Position numbers and translations under genes: made by a program. This document shows positions 1-7,734 of a stretch of DNA of 61,160 nucleotides, piece after piece. Within the stretch, counting starts at the first letter, position 1. Every line of letters begins with the position of its first letter. This DNA is from an uncultured Lachnospiraceae bacterium (GTDB lineage Bacteria > Bacillota > Clostridia > Lachnospirales > Lachnospiraceae). The stretch lies in NCBI GenBank assembly GCA_910586645.1, contig CAJUIS010000016.1:1-61160 (forward strand), read 5' to 3'. The notes below the pieces were generated by a model. It was not told where the DNA came from and made no database searches. It saw nothing but the letters and a program-made list of their open reading frames with translations.

Positions 1-51
1 TTTTATGCGACCTGCAAGTGATTTTATTTATATTCAACTGTCAAACTCCCG

Positions 52-90
52 CGTGAAAGGGCGATGTCTTAACCGCTTGACCATGGAGCC
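52..90 (-). pseudogene. Truncated tRNA-Glu (UUC), 5' half only
   Basis: On the minus strand the sequence starts GGCTCCATGGTCAAGCGG and runs through the D arm to the anticodon loop CTTTCAC, matching the 5' half of clostridial tRNA-Glu. After the loop it departs from the family: the anticodon stem does not close, and only a short T-arm-like stretch follows (about 41-51) with no acceptor 3' strand or CCA. A good promoter lies upstream. It could be a deletion, a recombination scar or an assembly edge, since the window begins 50 bases further on. The 5' half is clear; the cause is unknown. Confidence 0.6.
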
Positions 91-142
91 TCACATATCC
101 ATTTAACTGAACTCGTCATGTCTTCATCTCGACAGCGTATTA

Positions 143-171
143 ATATTATCACAATTCTTTCTCTTTTGCAA
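143..171 (-). promoter_or_regulatory. SigA-type promoter reading into the tRNA-Glu remnant
   Basis: TTGCAA (166-171) and TAATAT (143-148) are separated by exactly 17 bases on the minus strand, about 55 bases before the tRNA-like sequence. Confidence 0.6.
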
Positions 172-198
172 GGGCTTTTTTTAAAAGTTTTTAAACCA

Positions 199-227
199 TT
201 TACATTTTTCGCAAAATATTATATAAT
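199..227 (+). promoter_or_regulatory. SigA-type promoter for the small membrane protein gene
   Basis: TTTACA (199-204), a 17-base spacer and a perfect TATAAT (222-227) lie about 30 bases before the ATG at 260. Confidence 0.7.
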
Positions 228-259
228 ATGCAAAAATGATAAATAAGGAGATTTTTCAT

Positions 260-502
260 ATGAGCCAGGAAAAAGTAGAACGTTATAAAAAAGAAAAAGC
301 CCATCGCAAACAGACAATTAAAAAACAAAAAATGAAATCCTTTACCGCACGCGCTGCCGGCGTGCTTGTCTGTGCGGCTCTTTTGGGCTGGATCGGTTAT
401 TCCGGATACAGCAAATGGGAAGCGTCGCAGCCTGCCAAAACCACGGAAATTACAGTTGACGCCCTGTCGGAATATATCAACGGCCTGTCGGCAGAAGATT
501 AA
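260..502 (+). CDS. Small single-pass membrane protein, unknown function
   Basis: An 80-residue protein. Its first third is very basic (repeated KK/RK pairs), followed by one hydrophobic segment (roughly residues 32-50) and a short polar tail. I prefer the ATG at 260 because AAGGAG sits 8 bases before it; an in-frame ATG at 236 has no ribosome site. It has its own consensus promoter and a strong terminator, so it is a single-gene unit. The charge pattern predicts the N-terminus stays in the cytoplasm. I do not recognise a named family. Confidence 0.7.
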   Translation: MSQEKVERYKKEKAHRKQTIKKQKMKSFTARAAGVLVCAALLGWIGYSGYSKWEASQPAKTTEITVDALSEYINGLSAED

Positions 503-515
503 AATTCATAAAATA

Positions 516-552
516 AATCCCGAAATGCAGATCAGACATTTCGGGATTTTTT
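516..552. terminator. Bidirectional intrinsic terminator
   Basis: A perfect 12-bp stem (516-527 with 537-548) with a 9-base loop is followed by a T run on the plus strand and a T-rich stretch on the minus strand. It separates the convergent genes at 260-502 and 573-1004. Confidence 0.8.
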
Positions 553-572
553 ATTGCCTCCATCTTAAACAG

Positions 573-1004
573 TCACTCTGTGCCGGCTTTCTTGAGCGCA
601 TCGTTTACCGCATTCAGAATTACCATCGAGGTATACTGGTTTTCTTCGCTGTAAGAAATATTTTCCGTTGACTGTTTGGATACAATCTGCTCTGAAAGAT
701 TCTCCACAGCCGGCTCCATCAACGGATACATTGTCGTCACCGTCTCGTCCAGATTTACAAGCGATACGGAATTAATCCGGTTCTCATCCACTGCCACCTG
801 CACATCAATGGTACTGTCATTAAACTGGATTGTAGACGTATATACACCTGCAACGTACTTCATCGTTTCTGCCGCATTGTCTTTCTGCTTAGGAAGGAAC
901 ATAAATATTAAAAGCAGAATCAATAATATCCCAAGCCCCGCAAATATCAGTGTATAGATCATCTCTTTCATATGAAGGACTACAATTTTCGTTTTGGCGC
1001 TCAC
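573..1004 (-). CDS. Membrane-anchored protein with a divergent FMN_bind-like domain
   Basis: A 143-residue protein with an N-terminal transmembrane segment and an outside domain of about 90 residues. That domain begins GVYTSTIQF, continues with a beta-rich V-x-V-x-V pattern and ends in a YTSMVILNAVNDAL helix, which resembles the FMN_bind fold seen in Rnf/Nqr-linked proteins. The usual S/T-G-A-T flavin-attachment motif is not visible, so it may not carry FMN. I chose the GTG at 1004 because GGAGG lies 7 bases upstream; the longer reading frame has no ribosome site. It is divergent from the gene at 1122. Function not established. Confidence 0.6.
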   Translation of the reverse strand: MSAKTKIVVLHMKEMIYTLIFAGLGILLILLLIFMFLPKQKDNAAETMKYVAGVYTSTIQFNDSTIDVQVAVDENRINSVSLVNLDETVTTMYPLMEPAVENLSEQIVSKQSTENISYSEENQYTSMVILNAVNDALKKAGTE

Positions 1005-1121
1005 CCTGATTCCTCCGATTCCCCTGATTAGTAAATTGTATGCGCCAGTGAGTCTTTTATACCAAATTCTTTTCAGACAATCCACAGAATAATTTTCATC
1101 TCTTTGAACAAACTATACTCT

Positions 1122-1529
1122 ATGAATATAAAAGAACACCGACTGGAAAAAAATTTTGCAATCTGCGGACTGACCGGATGGTGTATGGAAATTATTTATA
1201 CATCTCTCGGTTCTTTGAGAAAAAAAGATTTCACGTTGATGGGCAACACTTCCATATGGATGTTTCCCATCTATGGAATGGCATCCATGATAGGAGAAAC
1301 ATATCCCATTCTAAAAAAATTTCCGCCGCTGTTTCGCGGCGGAATCTATGGCGCAGGCATACTTTCCTTTGAATACATGAGCGGAAGTCTGCTGAAAAAA
1401 CATAAACTCTGTCCATGGGATTACAGTAAGGCAAAACTGAATGTAAACGGCTTAATCCGTCTGGATTTTTTCCCTCTCTGGATGGGCGCCGGACTCATCT
1501 TCGAACAAATCCTCTGCCGCAGACAATAA
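1122..1529 (+). CDS. Putative ABC-transporter permease-like membrane protein (CmpB family)
   Basis: About 135 residues with several hydrophobic segments. The early GWCMEIIYTSL and later FPIYGMAS fit the ABC_trans_CmpB pattern (tryptophan-x-x-E-x-I-Y, then P-I-Y-G). Family members in Firmicutes are small membrane proteins of unknown transport role. No ATPase is next to it. The start is uncertain: an in-frame TTG at 1104 and the ATG at 1122 both lack a clear ribosome site. The downstream gene is convergent, only 18 bases away. Confidence 0.55.
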   Translation: MNIKEHRLEKNFAICGLTGWCMEIIYTSLGSLRKKDFTLMGNTSIWMFPIYGMASMIGETYPILKKFPPLFRGGIYGAGILSFEYMSGSLLKKHKLCPWDYSKAKLNVNGLIRLDFFPLWMGAGLIFEQILCRRQ

Positions 1530-1547
1530 CCGCGCCTTACGGGATTT

Positions 1548-2816
1548 TTATTTTATCTCGCTGTAAGAGCTGTAGGTTGAGCCCTTTATGCCGTTCCCAA
1601 CAGCCCGCACTTTATAATAGTAATTTTTATTAACTCTCCGGTTCGTATCTTTAAAGAAGCTCTCCTTCTGAACCGTTGCAATCTTCTGATATTTCCCTTT
1701 TTTGGACGTACTGCGGTAAACTTCGTATTTTACCGCTCCCTTCACTTCTTTCCAGCTTACCTTTGCTCTCGCCTGAGATTGTTTTTTAATGGAAACTGCA
1801 GGCTTTTTTAATAATTTCACTTTCTGAGCGGCACAGAACGGAGCCGTAATTTTTTTTGCCCCTGACATTTTATATGGACGGACTTTATAATAATACGTCT
1901 TGCCGCTTACTACGTTTTTATCTCTCCAGGTTACCGTTCCGGACTTTTTGACGGACGCCGTCCTTGTATAAACGCCGTTTTTGGACGTGCTGCGGTAAAT
2001 CTCATAACCTTCCGCCCCTTTCACCTTATTCCAGCCCAGAAGAACCTGCTCAGAGGATTTTCCGACCAAACGGTTTATACTCGTCTTTGAAAGCGTTTCT
2101 TTTGTTTCCTCCGCTCTCTTTAAGCCATAGCAGGATGCGATTCCTTTTGCATCCGCCACGCCCAGTTTCTTTAACATCGCGCTTGTGCTAAGAAACATTT
2201 TCGCATCCGTAAAATTCGAAATAAATGCGTGTTCCACAATAATTCCAGGAAACCCGGCCTTTTTCGCTCCCCGGATCACAGCATAATAATCCGCTGCAGA
2301 TCCGTCCGGATACGATGACCCAATCATGGAATTTAATGTTTTCAGCCCTCTGTTGCGAAGGCCAAGCGCCGTCAGGTTCTTTTGAATCGCACTTGCAGCC
2401 TTTCTGCCTTTTGCCCCCACAGACGGCCTGTAATTGGAATTCGGATAAAAAACTTCCGCACCGGACGCCGATGAATTCCCCGCCGAATTAATATGCAGAC
2501 TGACAAACAAGTCCGCTTTTACACCGGCGGCAATGGAAACTCTCTGATCCAGCCCCACATATGTATCGTTCGTTCTCGTCATATAGACTTTAACGCCCTG
2601 ATACTTTTCCAGTTCCGCTTTACAGTATTGGGCTATTTTTAGTGTAAGCATCTTCTCATACAGGCCGTTTGCCGCCGCGCCGCTGTCATATCCGCCATGA
2701 CCGGCGTCCAGCACGATGACAAGCTCCGCCTTTTTCGCCTGAATGTTATTCGTTCCGGAAACCGTAAGCATCGCTGCCAGAAGAAAAACTGCCAGAACTC
2801 TTTTCATCTTATCCAT
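1548..2816 (-). CDS. Secreted N-acetylmuramoyl-L-alanine amidase with two FN3-like repeats
   Basis: A 422-residue exported cell-wall hydrolase. A signal peptide (basic start, hydrophobic core, cut near residue 28) precedes an Amidase_3 domain (about residues 32-235). The zinc site is visible as DAGHGG, a glutamate after GLY, SLHIN, and the catalytic VEHAF. Two fibronectin type III-like repeats follow (about 250-335 and 340-422), both with the pattern Y-E-x-Y-R-S-T-S-K and ending YYYKVR. Such enzymes cut the bond between MurNAc and L-alanine in peptidoglycan; the repeats probably hold the enzyme in the wall. The start is the ATG at 2816, with GGAGG 5 bases before it. The gene stands alone. Confidence 0.9.
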   Translation of the reverse strand: MDKMKRVLAVFLLAAMLTVSGTNNIQAKKAELVIVLDAGHGGYDSGAAANGLYEKMLTLKIAQYCKAELEKYQGVKVYMTRTNDTYVGLDQRVSIAAGVKADLFVSLHINSAGNSSASGAEVFYPNSNYRPSVGAKGRKAASAIQKNLTALGLRNRGLKTLNSMIGSSYPDGSAADYYAVIRGAKKAGFPGIIVEHAFISNFTDAKMFLSTSAMLKKLGVADAKGIASCYGLKRAEETKETLSKTSINRLVGKSSEQVLLGWNKVKGAEGYEIYRSTSKNGVYTRTASVKKSGTVTWRDKNVVSGKTYYYKVRPYKMSGAKKITAPFCAAQKVKLLKKPAVSIKKQSQARAKVSWKEVKGAVKYEVYRSTSKKGKYQKIATVQKESFFKDTNRRVNKNYYYKVRAVGNGIKGSTYSSYSEIK

Positions 2817-2941
2817 AATGTCCTCCACTGTTTTTTCTTTTCATTTTGCCATTTTAACACAAAAAAACGCCCGCTTCAAGCCAAACAAAAAATCCAATTC
2901 TTTCCTGTCTTTACAAAAAATTATTTTCTTTTATTTTTTCA

Positions 2942-2996
2942 TTGACAAATTGGTTTACAAAATGTAAACTATCATTGTGGTCTACATAATGTAAAC
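2942..2996 (+). promoter_or_regulatory. BlaI-type operators overlapping the blaI promoter
   Basis: TTGACA (2942-2947) and TAAACT (2965-2970) form a promoter with a 17-base spacer. Two dyads of the form TACA-3-TGTA sit at 2953-2969 (perfect GTTTAC/GTAAAC) and 2980-2996, with centres 27 bp apart. The first covers the -10 element and spacer. TACA/TGTA dyads are the known BlaI/MecI binding sites, so autorepression is expected. Confidence 0.8.
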
Positions 2997-3041
2997 CAGT
3001 AAAATTATGTTTCAAACAATAAAAAAGAAAAGGAGTCCGCT

Positions 3042-3425
3042 ATGACAGAGTACAGACTGGGAGAAATTGAAGCGCAATTCGCAGAATTAATCTGGGAGCA
3101 GGAACCCATATCTTCGGGAGAACTTGTCAAATTATGCCAAAAAAAACTGAACTGGAAAAAATCCACAACGCACACCGTCCTCCGGAGAATCTGTCAAAAA
3201 GGTCTTTTCCAGAATAAAGACGGTCAGGTGACTTCTCTTGTCAGCAAAGATGATTTTTTTGCAGGACAGAGCGAAAAATTTGTAAAAGATACGTTCCATG
3301 GTTCGCTGCCCCGCTTTTTTGCAGCATTCGCATCCCGAAAAAAGCTTTCCGAAAAGGAAATCAAAGAGATCCAGGAAATTATTGAAAAAAATCAAAATAG
3401 AAATTCACAGGAAAGGGGGAGCTGA
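3042..3425 (+). CDS. BlaI/MecI-family transcriptional repressor
   Basis: A 127-residue winged-helix repressor. The N-terminal half carries the family signature: 'LGEIEAQFAELIWEQEPIS' followed by a recognition region containing 'KKSTTHTVLRRICQKG'. The C-terminal half is the dimerisation helix bundle, cut by the partner protease in characterised systems. It lies directly behind two TACA/TGTA operator dyads and its stop is one base before the start of the M56 sensor gene, the classic blaI-blaR1 order. No beta-lactamase or penicillin-binding protein gene is in this window, so the target regulon may be this pair itself or lie elsewhere. Confidence 0.9.
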   Translation: MTEYRLGEIEAQFAELIWEQEPISSGELVKLCQKKLNWKKSTTHTVLRRICQKGLFQNKDGQVTSLVSKDDFFAGQSEKFVKDTFHGSLPRFFAAFASRKKLSEKEIKEIQEIIEKNQNRNSQERGS

Positions 3426-3426
3426 A

Positions 3427-5214
3427 ATGGAGTTTCGTTTGCTTTCTGACATTTTTACAAAAGTATTAAACATGAGCGTAACGGCAGGCATAATCATCTG
3501 CGCTGTCTTTTTCTTTCGTCTTTTTCTCCGTAAAGCCCCTAAAATCTTCAGCTATTTGCTTTGGGGAATTGTTCTGTTTCGTCTGTTGTGCCCGGTATCT
3601 GTATCCGCGCCGTTTTCCGTTCTGCGCGTCTGCAATGCTCCGACGGCGGAAACGGGAAGCCCTGAATTTATTTCCACGCGCCCTTTGGAACATACGCCTG
3701 GCAAAAATCCGGAAAATGACTCTTTCATTTCAAAAAACTTCCTGTCTCAGTCCGAAACGTCCGTCCCGCAGTCCGGCGCGTCTTCCTGCCATTCCGTTCA
3801 AACTGCAGCCCTTAAGTACGGCAGTCTCTTCTGGATAGCCGGAATCCTTGCAATGACCGGATACGGCGTCGTCAGTGCGCTTTGCCTGAAACGCCGCCTG
3901 GCAGTCTCCATACGAATAAAGGACAATGTTTATCTTTCCGATTACATCGGCGCTCCGTTTGCCACAGGCGTTATTCTGCCGAAAATCTATCTGCCGCATG
4001 GGCTGTCGGAACAGGAAACGCAATTTATCCTTTTGCACGAGCAGACGCATATCCAAAGAAAAGATCCCGCCATAAAACTGCTGGCCTTTTTCGCTCTTAC
4101 CATACACTGGTTTAATCCGCTTGTCTGGGCTGCCTTCTCTGCCGCAGAAAGGGACATGGAAATGTCCTGTGATGAAACCGTTATGAAAAAAATAAAAAAA
4201 GATATAAGGACGGAATATTCCAACTCTCTTTTATGCCTTTCCTCCGGGAAACAACCGTTTTGGGGAACGCCGCTTTCTTTTGGCAAAAGCAGCGCAAAAA
4301 GCAGGGTGAGCAATGTAATGAAGTACAAAAAGCCCGCCCTTTTTACAGTGGGCGCCGCTTCCGCCCTCGTAATCGCCTGCCTGCTTATTCTCTGCACAAA
4401 CCCAAAAGTAAAAAACGGCTCCAAAGATTCGGCCGGCGAACCGGCGCCTGACGCAGCTCCGCTTTCAACGGAACGTTCCTTAACGGCCGATCCGCCGGAA
4501 GAAACAGACAAAGACACCCTGGCGAAAGAAAGAGCTCCCGTCTATTCCTATTCCCCCAAAAACGACATCCTGATGGGACAGTATGGAGAAGGATTCTGGG
4601 AAGGATTTTCCGATCAGTATACGGAAGAAACTGTCTGTTCCGTAACGGCGGACGTTACCCATGACGGAATTTTGGATCGTCTGGATGTAATCGCCGCAGA
4701 TTACAACGAATCGCCTCACAGCGACGCCGCCGAAAGACTAAGCGGTGTGGGACTTGGCTACGTAAAAATCTATCCGGGGATAAAAGACGGCGGATTCGAA
4801 GAAAATCCCTTATTCGTCACCCCGCAGCTTTCCGGCTCTCACGCCACAAACGGACAGGTCTGCCTTGTAAAAAAGGACGGGATGGATTATATTCTGACCA
4901 GCAACCTGTATGAAATACAGGGAAGGGCCGAATACTGCTATACCGTATTTTATCTGGATTCCGATAGAAGAATGGCTGTATGCGCAGACGAACAGCTCGT
5001 GAATTTTCCCGTAAATGAAGCAGACGATCCGGACAGTCCGACCCAAAAAGAATGCGTCCCAGATTTCTTCACTGAACATTTAAAAGAATGGACAAACGAC
5101 AGTATACTGTTTATTTCCTGCGACGTTTTTTCCGAACCTTCCGTTTATATTTCAACAGAAGATACTATGTATACGGCCTCCGATTATTATGATTCCGTTT
5201 TAAAACAGCGGTGA
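3427..5214 (+). CDS. BlaR1-like M56-family membrane metalloprotease sensor
   Basis: A 595-residue membrane protein. The M56 peptidase domain (about residues 1-320) has several N-terminal membrane segments and the zinc motif HEQTH at residues 204-208, with a downstream AERDMEMSCDE region. After a last membrane segment near residue 310-325 the outside part (about 270 residues) is not a penicillin-binding transpeptidase domain as in true BlaR1. It contains a DVTHDGILDRLDVI stretch resembling calcium-binding FG-GAP/VCBS-type sequence. The sensor input is therefore probably not a beta-lactam. The start at 3427 has an AAAGGGGGA ribosome site and follows blaI by one base, so the two are translationally coupled. 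Confidence 0.85.
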   Translation: MEFRLLSDIFTKVLNMSVTAGIIICAVFFFRLFLRKAPKIFSYLLWGIVLFRLLCPVSVSAPFSVLRVCNAPTAETGSPEFISTRPLEHTPGKNPENDSFISKNFLSQSETSVPQSGASSCHSVQTAALKYGSLFWIAGILAMTGYGVVSALCLKRRLAVSIRIKDNVYLSDYIGAPFATGVILPKIYLPHGLSEQETQFILLHEQTHIQRKDPAIKLLAFFALTIHWFNPLVWAAFSAAERDMEMSCDETVMKKIKKDIRTEYSNSLLCLSSGKQPFWGTPLSFGKSSAKSRVSNVMKYKKPALFTVGAASALVIACLLILCTNPKVKNGSKDSAGEPAPDAAPLSTERSLTADPPEETDKDTLAKERAPVYSYSPKNDILMGQYGEGFWEGFSDQYTEETVCSVTADVTHDGILDRLDVIAADYNESPHSDAAERLSGVGLGYVKIYPGIKDGGFEENPLFVTPQLSGSHATNGQVCLVKKDGMDYILTSNLYEIQGRAEYCYTVFYLDSDRRMAVCADEQLVNFPVNEADDPDSPTQKECVPDFFTEHLKEWTNDSILFISCDVFSEPSVYISTEDTMYTASDYYDSVLKQR

Positions 5215-5219
5215 ACCCC

Positions 5220-5248
5220 TTGCATTTTCTCTGGCGGCATACTATAAT
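5220..5248 (+). promoter_or_regulatory. SigA-type promoter
   Basis: TTGCAT (5220-5225), 17 bases, then perfect TATAAT (5243-5248), reading into the small gene at 5307. Confidence 0.65.
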
Positions 5249-5306
5249 CCTCCTATAGAAAAACGTTTACATCTTTTTTCATATATGCCATGTGAGGAGG
5301 AATGAT

Positions 5307-5642
5307 ATGGAAAATACTGTGATCACACTGACCGGGAGCCATACCGCAGATATCCGGACGCTCACCCGGCTTTTAAAGCAGGGCATTTCCGCCGATCTGA
5401 TTTCCGAAAGCCAGCAGGAACCTGGCAACGCCAGAATCATTCTGCTTTGTTTTGAAAAATATTACCTGCGCAACAACAGCTATGCAAGCCTGACCATTCT
5501 GCTCACGGAAGACGATGCGGAACAAACTGCGGAAATCATTGGCTTCGGCGGAGGGAACGGGCTTTTTAACATCAGTTTTGGAGCCAACTCAAATTTCGCC
5601 AATACAGCCGTCAAAATACTGAAGGAACATGGTTTTTCATAA
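5307..5642 (+). CDS. Conserved small protein, possibly DUF6054 family
   Basis: A 111-residue soluble protein starting at an ATG with GGAGG upstream; an in-frame ATG at 5292 precedes the ribosome site and is not favoured. The sequence alternates beta strands and helices and ends with a glycine-rich loop (GFGGGNGLFN), then a helix with 'TAVKILKEHGF'. The overall pattern recalls small Firmicute DUF6054 proteins, but I hold this loosely. It has its own promoter, and the next gene is convergent, 29 bases away. Function unknown. Confidence 0.5.
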   Translation: MENTVITLTGSHTADIRTLTRLLKQGISADLISESQQEPGNARIILLCFEKYYLRNNSYASLTILLTEDDAEQTAEIIGFGGGNGLFNISFGANSNFANTAVKILKEHGFS

Positions 5643-5671
5643 TGTCAAAAACCATATTCCTTCTATTATTA

Positions 5672-7489
5672 TCACGATTTATAATTCAATGGCAGATTTT
5701 TCCATCGTTTCCGCAGCAGATACGCCGCGTCTTTCGGCTGGCGCTGCCTGGTAAATACGCCTTTTTTATTGCCGTTTACACGCAGAATCCCTTCCGTCGT
5801 CTGAAAATCCGCAAAATTCCAGATCTGCTCTCCTTTAATAAATTCATAGGAATCAAAGACCTCATTCGTCATATTTAAATATTCTTCCTGATATTCCTGG
5901 CTCCACATCACAGAAGGAAGCTTATGCTCAAGCCCAAGCGTATCCGCGCCGTACTCCGTAAAAAGAAACGGTTTGTCCAGATTCAGAGCTTTCCATGCGT
6001 CCATTTCCTTTCTAAACAGAATCTCCGCTTCTGAGATCTCATATCCGCCTTTTACATACCATCCATAATAACGGTTTAATGCAATGATATCGCTGAACTG
6101 ATAGCATTTACATTCGCCCGGCAGGGAATTCATAATCAGGGCAAACGTCCTTGGCCGCTTCTGTGCATCCAGCTCGCGCGCCCATTCAAATATTTCTTTA
6201 AAATAAGGAACGGCAGCTTCATTCGTCGTCTCCGGTTCATTTAAAAGGCTCCATGCAATGACACAGGGATGGTTTTTGTCTCTTGCAATCATCTCCTCAA
6301 TTGCTTTTTTATGCGCCTTTAAAAGCAAAGGCGTCGTTTCTTTTTCAAAAAACGCCGTTTTCTTTCCAGAGCTTGCCTCCATAAAATTCATCAAACTCTC
6401 AAACATACCGACTGCCGCCACTTCATCGATAACCAGAAATCCCTCTTCGTCGGCCATCTGATAAATCTCTTCGCTGTATGGATAGTGCGCTGTCCGGAAT
6501 GAATTTGCCCCAATCCATTTCATCAGCTCAAAATCACGCTTCATTACACCTATCTGAAATCCCCTGCCCACAATGTCGCAGTCTTCGTGTTTTCCAAATC
6601 CTTTCAGATAGACAGGCTCTCCGTTTATCAGAATAGAAGTCCCTTTTACCAAAACTGTACGGATGCCGATTTTCTGTCCATACTCGTCAATGACGCCGTC
6701 TCCATCCATGATGCGGATAATCAAATGGTACAGATATGCGTTTCCTGCCTGCCAGAGCCGGGCATTTTCCACATCTATCACGCCGCTTTTCCCTTTTGCG
6801 CATGCCACTTCCTCTCCTTTGTCATCCAGAAGTGAAACAGAAACGGGATGCTCGCCCGTCGTTTTAACGGAATAAATAATTTTTGCATTTTTTCCGGAAA
6901 TCTCATAATTCAAATCAAAATCAAAGATATGCTCTTTTGGAAGCGCAATCAGATGCACAGAACGCTGGAGCCCGGCATAATTAAAAAAGTCAAAATAGGG
7001 CTTGTTCATCTTTTTTCCGTTTGGCAGCACATACGTTTCGCCGCAGGGAATATTGGTTACAGTCAGCTCATTGTTTACTTTTACGATAACTTTGTTATAA
7101 GAATCATATGACACCGCATCTGTCACATCCGAAAGAAACGGCAGAAAACCGCCCTCGTGTTCCGTAATTTCTTTTCCGTTTACAAAAACTTTTGCCCGGT
7201 GAGTCGCCGCTCCGAATCTTATAAATATACGTTTTCCTTCCCATTCTCCCGGCACAAACACATCCTTTTCATACCAGACGTCCCCCGCAAACTCCCGGAC
7301 GTCTTTTTCCGTATAAAAATCCTGAAAACTTGCCGGCACCGGAATCAAATCTTTTCCGGGAATGCCCGCGCTAAAGTTTTTGTTTTCTCCGTCTCCCTGT
7401 TCGTCCAGACAGAATTTCCACATACCGTCCATAGAAGAAAGCCTTCTGGATACCGTAGACACCGGATATAGCATGGAATGTTCCAACAT
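5672..7489 (-). CDS. uidA: Beta-glucuronidase (glycoside hydrolase family 2)
   Basis: A 605-residue cytoplasmic enzyme close in length to E. coli GusA. The sugar-binding and immunoglobulin-like domains precede a TIM barrel (about residues 290-600). The acid/base glutamate is in NEPE (E418) and the nucleophile in FTEYGADT (E512). The N-x-K pair that recognises the glucuronate carboxylate is in NGNKKG (N574, K576). After EVAAVG the loop up to the next conserved helix is about the same length as in GusA, suggesting a Loop-1 type enzyme, the class known for releasing drug and bilirubin aglycones. No transporter or other glucuronate gene is next to it. The ATG at 7489 has GAGGGG 7 bases upstream. 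Confidence 0.92.
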   Translation of the reverse strand: MLEHSMLYPVSTVSRRLSSMDGMWKFCLDEQGDGENKNFSAGIPGKDLIPVPASFQDFYTEKDVREFAGDVWYEKDVFVPGEWEGKRIFIRFGAATHRAKVFVNGKEITEHEGGFLPFLSDVTDAVSYDSYNKVIVKVNNELTVTNIPCGETYVLPNGKKMNKPYFDFFNYAGLQRSVHLIALPKEHIFDFDLNYEISGKNAKIIYSVKTTGEHPVSVSLLDDKGEEVACAKGKSGVIDVENARLWQAGNAYLYHLIIRIMDGDGVIDEYGQKIGIRTVLVKGTSILINGEPVYLKGFGKHEDCDIVGRGFQIGVMKRDFELMKWIGANSFRTAHYPYSEEIYQMADEEGFLVIDEVAAVGMFESLMNFMEASSGKKTAFFEKETTPLLLKAHKKAIEEMIARDKNHPCVIAWSLLNEPETTNEAAVPYFKEIFEWARELDAQKRPRTFALIMNSLPGECKCYQFSDIIALNRYYGWYVKGGYEISEAEILFRKEMDAWKALNLDKPFLFTEYGADTLGLEHKLPSVMWSQEYQEEYLNMTNEVFDSYEFIKGEQIWNFADFQTTEGILRVNGNKKGVFTRQRQPKDAAYLLRKRWKNLPLNYKS

Positions 7490-7599
7490 TTTATTCCCCT
7501 CTTTCCTGTTCTCATTTTTCCCACACAGAGGAATACCCTTAAAGCATTGCCTCCTGGCTATACTTCCGTTAGTATTTCCATGCCGTTCTGTTTTTATAC

Positions 7600-7629
7600 C
7601 CTATTGAAAGGCCGAATGGCCATAATAGG
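7600..7629. promoter_or_regulatory. Palindromic operator candidate upstream of beta-glucuronidase
   Basis: An interrupted inverted repeat: CCTATT at the left, AATAGG at the right and two GGCC words inside, about 110-140 bases before the uidA start. It could be a regulator site or a hairpin at the end of the AAA ATPase transcript. No regulator gene is adjacent. Confidence 0.35.
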
Positions 7630-7734
7630 ATGCCTTTTAATGGAACCTATATTAGAGGTTTTAGTATTGTTTTCTTTATCAGATTAAATTCATGTCTTCC
7701 GCCTTCTACAATAAAAAGAACTTTTCCGGTTCTT

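Noticed and set aside
7490..7734. A hidden partner gene for the lone AAA ATPase
   Set aside because: No open frame with a ribosome site fits on either strand; only a palindrome is present.
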